A stretch of 64,000 nucleotides of DNA from Roridomyces roridus (taxonomy: Eukaryota; Basidiomycota; Agaricomycetes; Agaricales; Mycenaceae), in NCBI GenBank assembly GCA_029378245.1, contig JARKIF010000016.1:186001-250000 (forward strand), written 5' to 3'. Below the pieces are notes generated by a model, which was not told where the DNA came from, ran no database searches, and saw only the letters and a program-made list of their open reading frames with translations. The number at the start of each line of letters is the position of its first letter. Position 1 is the first letter of the stretch. Positions 1-11,323 of the stretch are shown here, in pieces. A program made the translations under genes and the position numbers.

Positions 1-87
1 CCGAATTGAAAACATCTTCTGACCGACGCAATAGTGGGATGCAGCAAGGTGGATGAGAACGACCTCCAGATCATGTATCGTCGACAT
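1..87 (-). CDS. DUF6533-type membrane protein, 5' end only (cut by window edge)
   Basis: The minus strand reads MSTIHDLEVVLIHLAASHYC from an ATG at 87 and runs off the window. The same start is seen in the complete gene at 5394-7054 (MSTLQSLIHELQVVLTHL..HYC), including the position of the first splice donor after the HYCV codons. The upstream DNA of the two genes is also alike. I infer a paralogous seven-helix DUF6533 gene whose remainder lies left of the window. Nothing about its function or integrity can be said from 29 codons. Confidence 0.6.
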   Translation of the reverse strand, partial: MSTIHDLEVVLIHLAASHYCVGQKMFSIR

Positions 88-560
88 GCTGGTCTTGAGA
101 GATGTAACGGGAGGTTGAATGGCCGGAAGGCAGCTTCCTCGTCACTTACTTATAGGGCCAGCCGGATCTCCCAAGCTGTGATTGTTCAAAGAAGGTCGGT
201 CGTGATTCGGTGAGCAAAATACATTATGCAAGAGGAGCGAGCGTGTGAGTTCACGACTTCCGTGGCAATTCTTTTCCGAGTTTGACCCACTGGACAGGAC
301 GTCAATAGGATCATGGATGTATCAATAGGATCATGGATGTATCTGACTCTGACCTAATAATATACTGGAACCACTTTGGCTCGGCATCGATCAGAAAAAC
401 TTTTCAAGTCGCGAAAGCGGCTTTCGAAAATTCCAGCATTCTGTATTGCGATTCATTGGTGCAATCCCGTTCCGTAGGACCGTAACCTTGCAATTGGCGG
501 CCACAGTCAGACTTTCAGTTCATCCGCAGATCGCCGCAGGGCGTTTGCAGGGCTTTCTCG
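88..560. repeat. Duplicated upstream region of the DUF6533 genes (copy 1)
   Basis: This stretch is clearly related to 7055-7560, the DNA upstream of the complete DUF6533 gene. Shared landmarks include gcgagcgtgtgag versus gcgaccgtgtgag and the run gtgcaatcccg further out. Similarity is patchy, with small indels, so the duplication is not recent. The stretch includes the two 20-bp direct repeats at 302-341 and no convincing gene. Confidence 0.6.
302..341. repeat. Two perfect 20-bp direct repeats
   Basis: The 20-base unit starting tcaataggatcatgg occurs twice back to back with no difference. It lies in the presumed upstream region of the gene at 1-87 and is absent from the related region near 7300, so it arose after that duplication. 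It is probably replication slippage. Confidence 0.85.
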
Positions 561-589
561 AGATCGTATCGCCTTTCTGGATGCCACAT

Positions 590-897
590 CTGCGAGAAAT
601 CAATCACTGTAATCAAGATGTGGGTAGGCACGCCCACGCCAATGTTCGATCGAGTCCGCTTTCATCAGGAAAACTGGAGACGCTGCATAGCACTATGCAG
701 CACTATGCAGTGTCATGGCAACTTCTCCCGTTTTCCTGATGTTCCGATAATCACCCAAACTCCCGCCGCTTTCCGTTCCCACACTGATTGTGCAGTAGCA
801 TGCTTGAAGGGCTTGAGAGGCGATGCGGAGAGTCTCCATTGGATGGGATTGGAGATGAGATGGTGGTGGTCGGAATCAAAAACGCAAGTTGGTTATT
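590..897. repeat. Duplicated intergenic block X (copy 1)
   Basis: Strongly similar to 4925-5160. Both contain aatcaagatgtgggt, then ccgctttccgttcc, then gtggtggtc. No coding potential is apparent; the small ORFs across it match nothing I recognise. In the other copy this block continues directly into block Y (5155-5325), whereas here about 1.2 kb separates the two, which suggests an insertion. Confidence 0.6.
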
Positions 898-2100
898 GCC
901 GAACCTTCGGTTTGGCTCTTTACAAGAATGTTGTCCTAGCACATAACACGTGACAATTTCCTTTTCGGGACATCCTTAGACTGAGGAGACGAGTTTGCCC
1001 AGCACATTTCCCACGGTCTGGATTTGGGCGGACACGTGCGTCACCTTAGTCACCGCCCCAGTGCCGCCCCCGGCCCGCCTTCCTTCGACTCCCGACCCTT
1101 ACACCAAATTCACACCGTGGCTCCCTGGAGTTTGGTCTATGGACGCCTTCCGCCTTTACAAGCGGCTCCCAAGTGCCTCCGAATTTTGGCCATTTCACTT
1201 GCATTTCACGGTTCACCTGCTGTTGCTTGCTGGGTTGAATGTTCATGCTATTTCACACTCGCTTGTTCCGAATAACCTTGCTGCAGCGAACCTCAATATT
1301 GTTTCTTGCCTTCTGTTCCCTTACTCTGATGCTCATCCGACAATGTCACATATGCCTCCGGGTCATCGTCGAGTCTAGGGCTGGGCACCGTACCGTAACG
1401 GACACGGCCGTAAAGGAAGACTCGACTCGAGTCTTCCAGTTATCAGGCTCTCAATGGTATTATCCGACTTCAAGTTGGACGAGGTACGATCGATCTCATT
1501 TTTGGCCGCATGCTTCAAATGCTTTGTGCTTGTCTCATGTCCTGCAGTCGGCACCACGCAACGACACACTCTCCTCATGGCCCGCGACAACTCTGATCGG
1601 GGCCCCGCTACAACTTCAAGCTCGGTGAATACCCTCTCCTCTCTTTTATTGTTCTGGACTGGTTCAGATGACCGGGTTAATACCACACAATCTGCCAAAT
1701 TCTATGCCGTCCACGCCGTCCGGTCCCTCTTTGGGGATCACTGTCTAGTACATCTACGCCGGCAACGGGCATGCAATGCTCCACGCCGCCCTCTCGCTTG
1801 CCTCTGTGAGCCGCTTTCGATTTGCGTTAACGGTCGAGCTGGGAAAGTACTCTTCAGAGGGTGGTCCTACGTCCAGCGCCAAGCACAGTAATGTAAAGGC
1901 CCGGGACTGCTTTTTCAGAATACATAGCTTGTCCTGCGGCACATATATCATACTTGAAATTTTCAACTCCCTTGGTCTCCTTAGTTCAGATCCGTCAGTG
2001 CTGAAGTCATTCATTAACTATGCTAGGTCAGCGTTGAGCAATTTCAAACTGCAGAAGGTTCGGCTTCTGCCGCGCGCGGCCCTATCCCAGAGTCATTAAT
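898..2100. mobile_element. Candidate 1.2-kb insertion between blocks X and Y
   Basis: The related sequence at 4925-5325 is continuous where this copy is interrupted, and the breakpoints fall close to 898 and 2100. An 11-bp inverted repeat, gccgaaccttc near 898 and gaaggttcggc near 2055-2065, lies near the two ends. The right-hand repeat is about 35 bp inside the breakpoint, so this is not a clean terminal inverted repeat. No transposase reading frame is visible, so a non-autonomous element is the simplest guess. A deletion from the other copy would give the same picture. Confidence 0.3.
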
Positions 2101-2300
2101 ATCAGAGAAGATCATTGGACGATCACCAATCATGGAGCAGCTGCTAATGCCGTCCAATGGTTCGAATGCTGAATTATCGAACCTAACTTGAACCTAACCT
2201 CAAACTCGCTGTTCTTTGGTTGCAGATTTAGTCACTCCGAATACCTGGTAGTACCAGTGATGATGAACAGAATAGAATTTGAATGGATTGAACACTGATG
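2101..2300. repeat. Duplicated intergenic block Y (copy 1)
   Basis: Similar to 5155-5325. Shared segments include atgccgtccaatggttc, cctcaaactcgc, ttggttgcagattta and agaatttgaat. No gene is seen here. It ends about 400 bp before the stop codon of the acyltransferase gene, and 2301-2700 shows nothing further. Confidence 0.65.
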
Positions 2301-2701
2301 TGTGAATATCTCTCCCTAAAAGCGGAAAGACAGCACATCTACCTTCCCACTAACCTGCGGTGCGAGCCCGGGCTTCCGCAGCCCGTACATCAAAACACCG
2401 CGGTGCCCATCGAAATACCTTCCAGGCCCGCCAGCACGTTCCAAAAGAGTCCGCAGACCAACTGGCGCCCCGATTGTGGGTAGGCATGCTCGACGAACTG
2501 CACTGACACTGCGTCCACCCAGGCAAGATTCTCTTCCCGTGCCGGTTACTTCAAGTCCAGAGCAGTTGGCGCGCACCGCTTTGGGCTTGCCGGGAATGCG
2601 GGAGTGGTTTTTGTTTACCCCGCCTGCTCTTCGGGAAAGGAGTATCCATTTGTTTGATTTGAGTGTAGCATAAAGTACAAGTTGGAACTTGAGTAATCGA
2701 C

Positions 2702-4240
2702 TCAAACAAACGCGATACTCGCACTATGACGAATGGCATCCCAGTCCTTCTCTCCCCTAATCTGGCTCAGCCAAACTGCCTCCTCATCCTCCATCAACAT
2801 GCACCCACTTCCGCGCAACGGGTAATGCTTCCCCGAAGTCACCATCGGAAACACAAACACAACACGAACCTCCTTTGTCTGTTCCCCCACTGCGGCCCCA
2901 GAGAAATCAAGCCCTCCAAATCCTGCCATCCGCCAATTCGTCTGGAAGGAATACTCACCCCCGGGAGGGCACGGGAAGTGGGTCTTGAAGGGGTTTGCGC
3001 AGCGCCAGCGTATATCATCCCGTAGGCCCTCAAGGTCTGCGTTGTACGCGAGAATTGCGCGCCGGACGTGCAAGGCCAGTTCAGTTAGAGACTTCTTGTG
3101 GAACGCCTTGACGGGGAGGGGAGAAATCGCAATGGACGCAGCGGCGTTGTTGGTGTACGGAGTCTCGAGTGTAGACTGGCCGGCGAATACCGGCTTCTCG
3201 CGCATATTTACGGGAATGTGGAGGTGGAAAGATGTGCGGTCGTTAACACGATAACCAAGCGCAGTCTGAAAGATGCTCAATAGAAAGGACCGAGGTTGCA
3301 TGCGTTTTCCTCACCTTGTACCACCACGCCGTGAGCACGTCGGAGCTCCCAACCCACTCGCCGGACCCCTTCGCCTGCAACTCCTCCATGATCTTGTGTT
3401 TCTCCTGGGCCAAAAACGACTTGGGAACACGAATAAAGACGCCATACTCGTTTGGATCCCTGAAAAGCCGCCACACGAAATATGCGATGAACATCATCTG
3501 CGACAAAATCCCAAGATCAAACCACCCGCGCTGTTTGGTGACTCGAGTTGGACCATTGAAGCACGTAAAGGGCTGTACGTCCCACGGCATGCCCTCGATC
3601 GCGTCGATGCCCGTGCCGTTGATGAGACGCGACCACGCGCCGAGGAGTGTGCCCGTCCCGACGGCGTCGAATCCGATATGCGAGGACGTAACCCCAATGA
3701 AAGTGAGGTCATCAAATAGCACGACGTGGACGTAGAGCATCGGTTTTTTGGATTCGACGACGGCCTCGATGGATTGTGGACAGGAGCTGCTACGCAGGTA
3801 TTGATACACTGCGTCCGGAACTTTCGATAAGGACGGAAGGGACGGCGAGGGAACCTTCAAGTCCATTGGGAGCGTAGGACGCGAAGCATCGGCACGGTAG
3901 GTTTCGGGGTGGTCTTCGACGGTGAAATTGACGCAGGGCACGTGTGGTCCAAATTTTTCCGGAATGTGGAACTCGTACGCCTACTGAAAGGTTATACTGG
4001 ACCGACGAGAATTCCAAAGGAGCTGACCCCATTCCGAAAAGCGATTCTGGCGCCCGCCCTGGGGAACTTTTGCTCGATCAATGTAGTAAGAGTGTCTTCT
4101 AGCTTTCCGGCATCCAGGCGCGTGTCGACTATGAGCCCAGTAGTGAGTATCATGTCGATGGCCCCAAGGTCCACACCAGGACATGGAATTATGCGCATTC
4201 CATCTGGGGGCGGGGTCGACTGAGAGTGGGTCCACAGCAT
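2702..4240 (-). CDS. BAHD-like O-acyltransferase (fungal transferase family, PF02458 type)
   Basis: Three exons are supported: 4240-4028, 3980-3315 and 3265-2702. The introns are 47 and 49 nt, and the joins are in frame (..FRNG|AYEFHIPEKF.. and ..AWWYK|TALGYRV..). The protein is about 480 residues, the usual size for this family. The N-terminal half has the acyltransferase pattern ending in AYEFHIPEKF. The catalytic HxxxDG-type motif appears as SSHIGFDAVG, followed by the family-typical GAWSRLINGT. The C-terminal structural DFGWG-like region reads GFGGLDFSGA, so the canonical motif has drifted. Such enzymes acylate alcohols or amines of secondary metabolites using acyl-CoA; the substrate here is unknown. 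No biosynthetic core enzyme lies nearby. Start chosen at the first ATG of the open frame upstream of the conserved region. Confidence 0.82.
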
Positions 4241-4444
4241 AGTGGTTCGAGATTAAGATTGAAGTTTGTTTGTTTGATGATCTGGCCACCGTTAACTCCG
4301 ACCTAATTATAAGCAGTGTGAAGAGAAAAGCAAGTGCACCCAGCATCAATCAGAAGGCTTTGGTCGAGATCGTCGGAAAGCGGTCTTCCAACTCACTGCC
4401 TCATGGGTTCGGGTGGAGCCAGGTGTTTCATGAAACACTGAACA

Positions 4445-4870
4445 GTTCTTGTTGATCCCGAGGAGCTGTAATTCTCATGTTGAAAACGCCGATCCAGCAA
4501 CAGCCAGTCCATCGGCAGATCGCCGCGAGAGCCTCGATCGTCCCGCCTTTTTGTGAATCCAGGGGTGATTGAGAAGAAGTCTCGATGGGCATGAACAGTA
4601 CCTCGCTCAGATCTTCAGCGCCAAAGGGAGAAGCGGAAATCCGTTCTTCTATGACTTTCTACGGGCCTCATAAATAAGTGCACAACCACAATAGTCGTCC
4701 AATGGAGGCAGGCCATCCCACATACAGCCCACAGCCCCCACACTCCAAGTTTTCTCGAACTTGGAGCAAAAAAATCTTCGAACTCGTACCCTGGGGATTC
4801 CCCGCAGACTCAGTCGAGGTGGCCTGGCCACTTTGCAACACAGCCGTACAAGTCAGACATGGGTCCGGCG
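4445..4870. repeat. Decayed duplicate of the carboxypeptidase 3' end
   Basis: This stretch matches 7520-7885, which spans the last exon and downstream region of the S10 carboxypeptidase gene. Shared runs include gatcttcagcgccaaaggg, cctcataaataagtgcaca, tccaagttttctcgaacttg and cccgcagac.cagtcgaggt. The reading frame is not preserved and the match ends near 4850, so it is a gene-end relic rather than a gene. It shows that the peptidase/DUF6533 block was once present here as well. Confidence 0.7.
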
Positions 4871-4924
4871 GAGAGCAGTATACCTAGCAGTGGTGTTTTT
4901 ACTACCAGCTGAGACGCTTGTGCG

Positions 4925-5330
4925 CCGCATCTGCCAGAAAACAATCATAATCAAGATGTGGGTGAGCAGGCTTCTCAGGCTGTTCGCCCGACTCGTCCGC
5001 TTTCCGATCCCAAAGTCCACGTCTCACCGCTTTCCGTTCCTACACTGATTCTCAGTGGATGTGCGATGGGCAGTAGTGAGCTTGAAGAGCCTGAGAGGCA
5101 GCGCAGAGAATCTCGATTGGGCCAGGGATGGTGGTGGTCAGAATCAAGAGCCAGTCGGTTATCAGAGACGATCATCGATCAGCCGCCAATGCCGTCCAAT
5201 GGTTCAAATGTTGAATCGTTCAACCTATCCTCAAACTCGCGCCATTCGTTGGTTGCAGATTTACTTAGTCAAGCCGAAGACGAGTATGTAATTACAAATA
5301 GAATTTGAATAGAGTGAACACTGCGAGCCC
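4925..5330. repeat. Duplicated blocks X and Y, continuous (copy 2)
   Basis: Counterpart of 590-897 plus 2101-2300, here without interruption. It lies just downstream of the DUF6533 gene end at 5394. No coding capacity is evident. It serves as the uninterrupted reference for recognising the candidate insertion at 898-2100. Confidence 0.6.
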
Positions 5331-5393
5331 TAGTAGTTACTCCCCGCGTCCCCGCCTCACCATGGAGTCAGAACAAGTCAGTGTCGAAATAAT

Positions 5394-7054
5394 TCACAAC
5401 GTACTGGAGTTGGACCAGACTGTCGGTCCCGTAGATCCGTGAGGCCGACGTGCGACTTGGAACTCGGTCTCAATGTCCAATTGCGAAGTCTCGGGCTGAT
5501 CATGATAAGTCGAGCGCATATTGAACAGGAGACGATTGGTTGCCATAACCGGGACCGTTACAGCCCAGGCAGTCCCCACTGTAAATAGTTCGAATGGAGC
5601 CAGGGCCCACACAAGCGTGTTTAGTAAGTTGACGCCGACTGTACTGCATGTGTGAATGGTGTAAATCAACGACCCACGCGAGAACAGAGAACAGACCAAG
5701 CAAAGTAAACGACCGAGTCCCTGAACATGATTTGCATTAGACGGGTGCTTGTCCACTTCTTGTCCACTTCTTCGGTCTGAATCAAATACGCTTTGTACAT
5801 GACCAGGGAGAGCAAGACGGTATCGAAGATCATGATGGGCACCCTGTATGGATCGCATCAAATTCAAACGCTCCACCAAATTGAGCCACCCACGTGTAAA
5901 AAGTGAAGAATCTCGGGATGACTTCGACGCAGAGTGCGAGAGGGTCAATGAGGAAGGGGATTATTTCAATATGTTCTTTCAAACATTCAACGGGATTCAA
6001 CTGGGCAATGTGTATTGCACATACCATGAGTTGTCACCAATTTGGCAATGGCGATGCCAAAGACACCGAGCATTTCCAAGATGAATAGAGCGTAAAGAAC
6101 AATTTTGAGGGCCCGATCTGCCGTGGTCCAAATTGAGAGGAGTACGAGGATTTTCAGAGAAGTTTACTTTGACCATAGAGTGCGTGCACACGGCGCTGCA
6201 TTATCACTGGTGCTTGCCGTCAGCTTCTGTACCATGGCAGGCGAATAGTATGTACAAACCTTGTGCCCCTGCCATATTAACGGCCGCTGCGTGGCTCAGA
6301 TCAGCTTGCGTTGTCTGGATGATTCAAGAGGAAAGACTTGCAGCAAATACTATCAAACCCTTCGAGGGAGAAACCTGCCATAGATAGGTCAACATCGCTA
6401 CAGACCGAGTCCCAAAGAATTATCACTGACATCTGTGAACAATGACCGTCAATTTGGATGTCAAGTTGAATTCAAGTCGAGGCGACGGACGAAGCAAGTG
6501 TAGGGTTCCGGTTCGTTTCCACTTGAAATCGGATAAGGTAGAAACATATTGATGCCGGTGTACGAACCAGATATCAGCCCATACAGTAAGGCGAAGGTAG
6601 AGTAGCGATTCTGCGGAAGTATAAGTTCAGCATGCATGTGCCGAGGTTCCGTTTTCCACACTGACCCACAAAAAAATGGCCTTCACGAAGTTCCATGGTG
6701 TACTCTACCCGAACATGGTCGATAATATGCCATGATGCAGCGAAGAGGATACCGTACCCAGAAATATTCCACCTGAGGTATGCATGAGGGAAAGTTCGAA
6801 ACAAAACACCGACGCTCACCTCTTGGGGAAACGTCAAGACTAAACGACCAAACGTTGAGGTCTATGGGCTAGCAGAAATTGGATGGACACGCACAGAAGT
6901 CGTAGACATACAAAGAGGCCGAGCTAACTGAAGGAATTACGTGAGCCTGGTGAGGATCCGACTCGATTATGTTCTTACCGACACAATAGTGGGCGGCAGT
7001 GAGGTGGGTGAGAACGACCTGTAGCTCGTGTATAAGAGACTGTAAGGTCGACAT
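5394..7054 (-). CDS. DUF6533-domain seven-helix membrane protein
   Basis: The N-terminal exons splice to ..HYCV|VSSASLYVYDF|FLTFPQE|VEYFW|STPWNFVKAIFLW|NRYSTFALLYGLI.., the pattern of the basidiomycete DUF6533 domain (YDYxLTFxxEVxxFW...LFLxNRY). Each join uses a GT-AG intron of roughly 45-60 nt. The C-terminal exon at 5948-5394 encodes further hydrophobic helices (VNLLNTLVWALAPFELFTVG) and a polar tail. The function of the family is unknown; it is lineage-expanded in mushroom-forming fungi and resembles seven-helix receptors. The middle exons (about 6540-5950) are hard to place by eye, and I cannot exclude a lesion there. A paralogue begins at 87. Confidence 0.65.
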
Positions 7055-7560
7055 GCTGGTCCTTGAGAGGTGTAACTGGAGGTTGGATGCCGCAAGGAAG
7101 CTTCGTTTTATAGCTGGCTTATAACGCCGAGCCTACGACCACGAACACTCCTCAAAGTTTCGTATGCTGATAATCTCAGCTTGATTGTGTGCACAGAATC
7201 ACATCTGGGCACTGGGTCAAGGTCACTTGAGATGCGGTGGGCAAAACACCGAGAGTTACCTCGTGCGGGCGGAGCGACCGTGTGAGCTCCGCGCTAACTT
7301 CTGGCCTGCAAAAAAAGCCTGCTGCGTGCGATGTTTTCAGAATTAGCCCACTTGAGCGCCAGGATTGGTCGGATTGACAAATCATGGTTGAACCTAGTTC
7401 GGCATCTATAATCCAGTGGGTGGTGATACATCCTCGATCGTCATCAAGAATCGCAATAAGTAGTTCGCGGAACACCCTTCCAGTGCAATCCCGCTGAACG
7501 AGGTGTTTCATCTTGTGTCAAAAACAGTTCTTGTTGCTGAAAACGCCGATCAAGTGACTC
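7055..7560. repeat. Upstream region of the DUF6533 gene, related to 88-560 (copy 2)
   Basis: Matches 88-560 as described for copy 1. It is shared intergenic DNA between the divergently placed DUF6533 gene and the 3' end of the carboxypeptidase. Small ORFs across it match nothing recognisable. Confidence 0.55.
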
Positions 7561-7756
7561 CGAGACCTTGGCGGCACACAGCCAGGGGATCGCATCTTGT
7601 TCAACTTCCAGGGGTGATCGAGAAACAGTCTTGATGACCATGATTTCGAGCAGATCTTCAGCGCCAAAGGGTGAAGCGGAAATCTGTTCTTCTACTTTTT
7701 ACAGGCCTCATAAATAAGTGCACAGCCACAGAAACGAAATCGTCGAACAGAACGTC

Positions 7757-10424
7757 TTACACCAACATGCAGGCGATCCCACAGACGGCCCACAGCCCCT
7801 GCACTCCAAGTTTTCTCGAACTTGGAGCAGAATTCTTGGAACTCTTACCTTCGGGATTTCCCGCAGACGCAGTCGAGGTGACCTGGCCGATAAACGCGTT
7901 CCACGACGCCACAGTCGCACTCGGCCAAACCGTCGACGCAGTCGTCTTCCCCGCGCTCCCGTCGCCAAAGAATATGGCCGCATTGCCCGGTACGACATCT
8001 GCCGCGAGAGCGGGATCTTCCCCGCCGGCTACCGTTGAATAGCCCAGTTGTGTTCGAGCCAAGAACAAAGTCTCGCACAAACGCAAAAGCCTGCACGATT
8101 CAGGGTGTACTCGAAAAGGAATAGCATCGGGACTCACAGCTGCGGGGACCGATTGCGGAACTAGATGCCCCGCGTTCAAAAAGAGAGCATAAGTAAGATT
8201 TCGTTCTTGGTGTATAATGCCCGCCATGTTTCCTAGGGCGTCACTGAAGGGTGTGGAAGGCTTGCGCGTGAATCCTTGAACGCCTCCGAAAGTCATATTC
8301 TATCCAATGCTCGTATATGTTTGCGCAACTTTCAACTTCAAGCGTACCTGAATAACAGCTGAGGAGACTGGGTCAGATAGAGCAACAAGCCGAATGATTA
8401 GTGCGTACCTTCCGTGCCACGATGAGCAACCAAAGAATCGTCATTTCCCGAGTAAAACATGATCCCAACGCCTTTTGCACTAGCGTTGGTGGCGAGGTCG
8501 GACAGAAAAGTCATGGGTCTACAATCAAGTGAATTTAATCTTCTGGTGTACTCTCAGAAAAGCTCACTCGGGACCTGTTGGTTCAGGTAAGAAATGAAAG
8601 CTCGAAACTGCTTTACACTTACTCGGATCGCCCCAAGCATTCGTAGATTGGTTGATAGCACCTGCTCGATTGTTAGTAATAGTATGACCCCGATATCTCT
8701 AAAAACGCACCAAATGGATACGGGATGCTCTCCACCCAGTTCTTGGAAGTCGGTGCATGGATTGCCGCGCGTGTCCTGGCGTCTAAAGACGAATGAGTGC
8801 ACTGCACAGGAAACACTCTGATCACATACCGTTAAGAAAAACTGAAGGATCTTGCGGTACCTCGGGATTAAGAGCATCCGGGATACTGTACACATCAACT
8901 TCTCCATTGGACCAAGGGAAGGTGAAATTCGTCGCATAATCCCACATCTCCTCAAACAGAAAACAGCCGTACCAAGGATCGAGTGTACCGTTCGCTCGGC
9001 CGGCGATGTTACGTTTCCAAACCTGCCGCCGCTCCTCGCGTTCTACGAGCTCGCGCCTGTCCAAAGGCAAGGAACTGCTTCTGAGTGCATCCACCGCCGA
9101 TTTCCGCATCGGCCGACTCGGAGTGGCGAGTAGAAGTTGAGTTTGGCTCTCTTTGAAAGGATCTAATAGTGTTGGAAAGTGACCGTTCTGCGGATAAGTC
9201 AAGTTCAAGTCGTATCCGCAAAGATGATGTTGGGTTTTGAAGTATTCATAGACTTCGGGATCGTAGTTTATGATTTGCGGGTAAGTTTCGATGGTCGTTA
9301 GCTATGGATGTCTGAGCGGTCGATGGACAGAAGATGAGAACTGACCGTAGGAAGCTCTTCAAAGACAGGAAATGCACCAAGAGTTCCGTCTCCGACAGCA
9401 ATTTTCTTAAGTGCCACAGGTGGGTTGGGTGTGGCAAAGATGGTCTTTGTGATGTAAGGCTGGCGGTATCTCAACGCGTGGATGTCAGAGAAAAGGAAGT
9501 GCAAACCGTACGATATATGTTCCAGCGTAAGATTCTCCCAAGAGGTAGAGAGGCCGCGTGGCCAAGCTGGGGAATATCTTGACGATGTTGGATAAAAAAC
9601 CAATCTGAATATGAGGTCAGTAACACGCCTTACTCTTTCGCAAGTCTCACAAAGTCTTCGCCCATTTGATCCTCGTTCGGGACTGTGTGAAAGGTGAGAG
9701 TGCTCACTGGAAGGAATCTGTTCTTGTACCATAGCCGGTGCTATCTGTGGTGGAATAACCGGTACCAACTGAGATGATCAAAACCAAAATGAGAACTGCG
9801 ACGGGGAACGACCGACCCACGGTCACTCACCTGGCTGGTCTATCCAGAATGTATCTGCCAGCTGACTGTAGCTATAATTGTTCAAAACTATGTCGAACGT
9901 TCCAGTGACGTGGATAGGACCGTTCTCGACGGAAAGTCTGAGTATATCCATGAGTGAAAGGCTTTAAAACCCACCTCGAGCATGAGCCCCGCCAGACTCG
10001 AAGAGCCTGGGCCGCCTAGGGCAAGTTAAATCCACCAATTCAGATCTGTGAATCCATGCGTACCATTGAGCCATATTATCCAAGGGTCGGTGGTGGCAGA
10101 GCCGGTCAGAGACCCATTAGACTTTTCGAATGCCCAGAAAAACAGAGTCGCGTTGGGATGACCGGCACGATTCACTCCGACATTACCCGCGAAACTGCGA
10201 GTGAGTCCGTCCGTCACATTGGGAAGAGAGCTAGTCACTTGAAAGTCTAGACGTGACATTGAGAAAGAGTAGAGCTTGAAGAAATGAATGGTACAATTCT
10301 GCCAGTCGGGCCCAAAAGGTGTGGTGGGCATCCCTGGGTAGGCATGCGGAAAACTGCTGGGTTGAGCAGAACATCGAAGAGCTAGCAGAGAGGTCAGGAG
10401 AAGCGCATGGGATAGCATGAGCAT
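7757..10424 (-). CDS. Secreted serine carboxypeptidase, peptidase family S10
   Basis: The N-terminus is a signal peptide (MLMLSHALLLTSLLALRCSA). Exons splice in frame to give the family landmarks in order: SFAGNVGVNRAGHPNATLFFW; WLNGGPGSSSLAG (oxyanion/GGPG motif); FWIDQPVGTGYST; LLGESYAGTYI, which carries the catalytic Ser near 9510; a central region with PYITKTIF and GDGTLG; WYGCFLFE; MFYSGNDDSLV with the catalytic Asp; and NAGHLVPQ with the catalytic His near 8170. The triad is complete, so it should be an active extracellular or vacuolar peptidase that removes C-terminal residues. The tail ends in a hydrophobic segment compatible with a GPI signal (GLWAVCGIACMLV). At least seven introns of about 47-50 nt are needed. 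Near 8000-8040 the reading frame changes: either a very short intron of about 34 nt or a frameshift lies just before the tail. Confidence 0.85.
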
Positions 10425-10689
10425 GGAGACGCTAGGGTCGGTGGTAGTAAGAGGAAAGACGCGCCCAAGTCACGCGTGTCAGCAGTTGTATAAGCGTGAA
10501 GGCGGCGATCAATGTCCCGTGGAGAATTCGGAGACGTTATTTCGGGAATTCAATTCATTGCAGGGAGACAATCAGAAACACCGAATCTAAGGGCGGTGTT
10601 GCCGACAGTCAACAAGATCGAGGGCGGATTGAACGACGCATGCACCGGGTGTCCGGCATAAACATACTTGTTCGATGGACACTCAATTA

Positions 10690-11179
10690 AATTAGAATGA
10701 TCCTTCGGCATCGACGCAAGGGAAGAGTAGGAAGAGCACCTGCCAACCAACCCGAGATGAGAATGGGAATCGGCAATCCCGGGAGTTTCCGGACGATTTC
10801 CAGGTCGGGGAGGCGCATCCGACGCGGCGGAATATCACCAAGCGCGATGACGAGGCCCTTGTCGAGTAGTATGTTCGCTCCGCAGAGAACTTCCCGTTTT
10901 TCGAGCCCGTCCAGATGGTACATATCATTCTTGAGAGAAACTGGACCGTAACGGTCGGATCCGTCTCATGCGCAACCCATGCGGCCGCTGTGAAGAGCGA
11001 TGAAGGGAGCGACATTGCTCAGGGGGTCTTGGAGCAGCGGTAGGTGTATAGCTAGAAAGAAAAAAGGAGAACTTGAAGCAGAGGAAAGAGACCAGAGCGA
11101 CGCCAGCGAGGGCCTTCCAAGTTCTGTTCGTTCGTTTGTAGTCGAGCGCCATCATGATGGAGGTTGATAACAGGTTCAA
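10690..11179 (-). pseudogene. Truncated, frameshifted amidohydrolase remnant
   Basis: Successive pieces in different frames make up the N-terminal part of an imidazolonepropionase-like amidohydrolase: a membrane-anchor-like start (TWKALAGVALVSFLCF), PLSNVAPFIALHSGRM, CAHETDPTVTV, EKREVLCGANILLDKGLVI, ALGDIPP, and ADSHSHLG with the HxH metal motif. At least two frame changes are required between about 11070 and 10960, and similarity stops right after the HxH motif, so the TIM-barrel domain is missing. It is therefore non-functional. It is a different amidohydrolase type from the intact one at 28992-30597. Confidence 0.75.
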
Positions 11180-11323
11180 TCACGTATCATTGATGGCCGA
11201 TCAACAAGTTCAAGTTCTTCTATTTTTTTACAGAGACACGAGTACATTTACATTTACATTTACAACAAATTTTTGAAGCCCAAAGAAAGAAAGACAAAGC
11301 ACAACGCTGCGCCGCACGGCAGC

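Noticed and set aside
683..712. Short hairpin-like ctgcatagcactatgcag repeat
   Set aside because: A simple local slippage structure without context; no terminator or RNA gene is expected here.
1410..1445. Near-palindrome ggaagactcgactcgag around 1416-1438
   Set aside because: Short, imperfect, without repeats elsewhere in the window; not enough to call a regulatory site.
2150..2180. tRNA-like ggttcgaatg in block Y
   Set aside because: No acceptor or anticodon arm nearby; the related copy at 5200 has ggttcaaatg instead.
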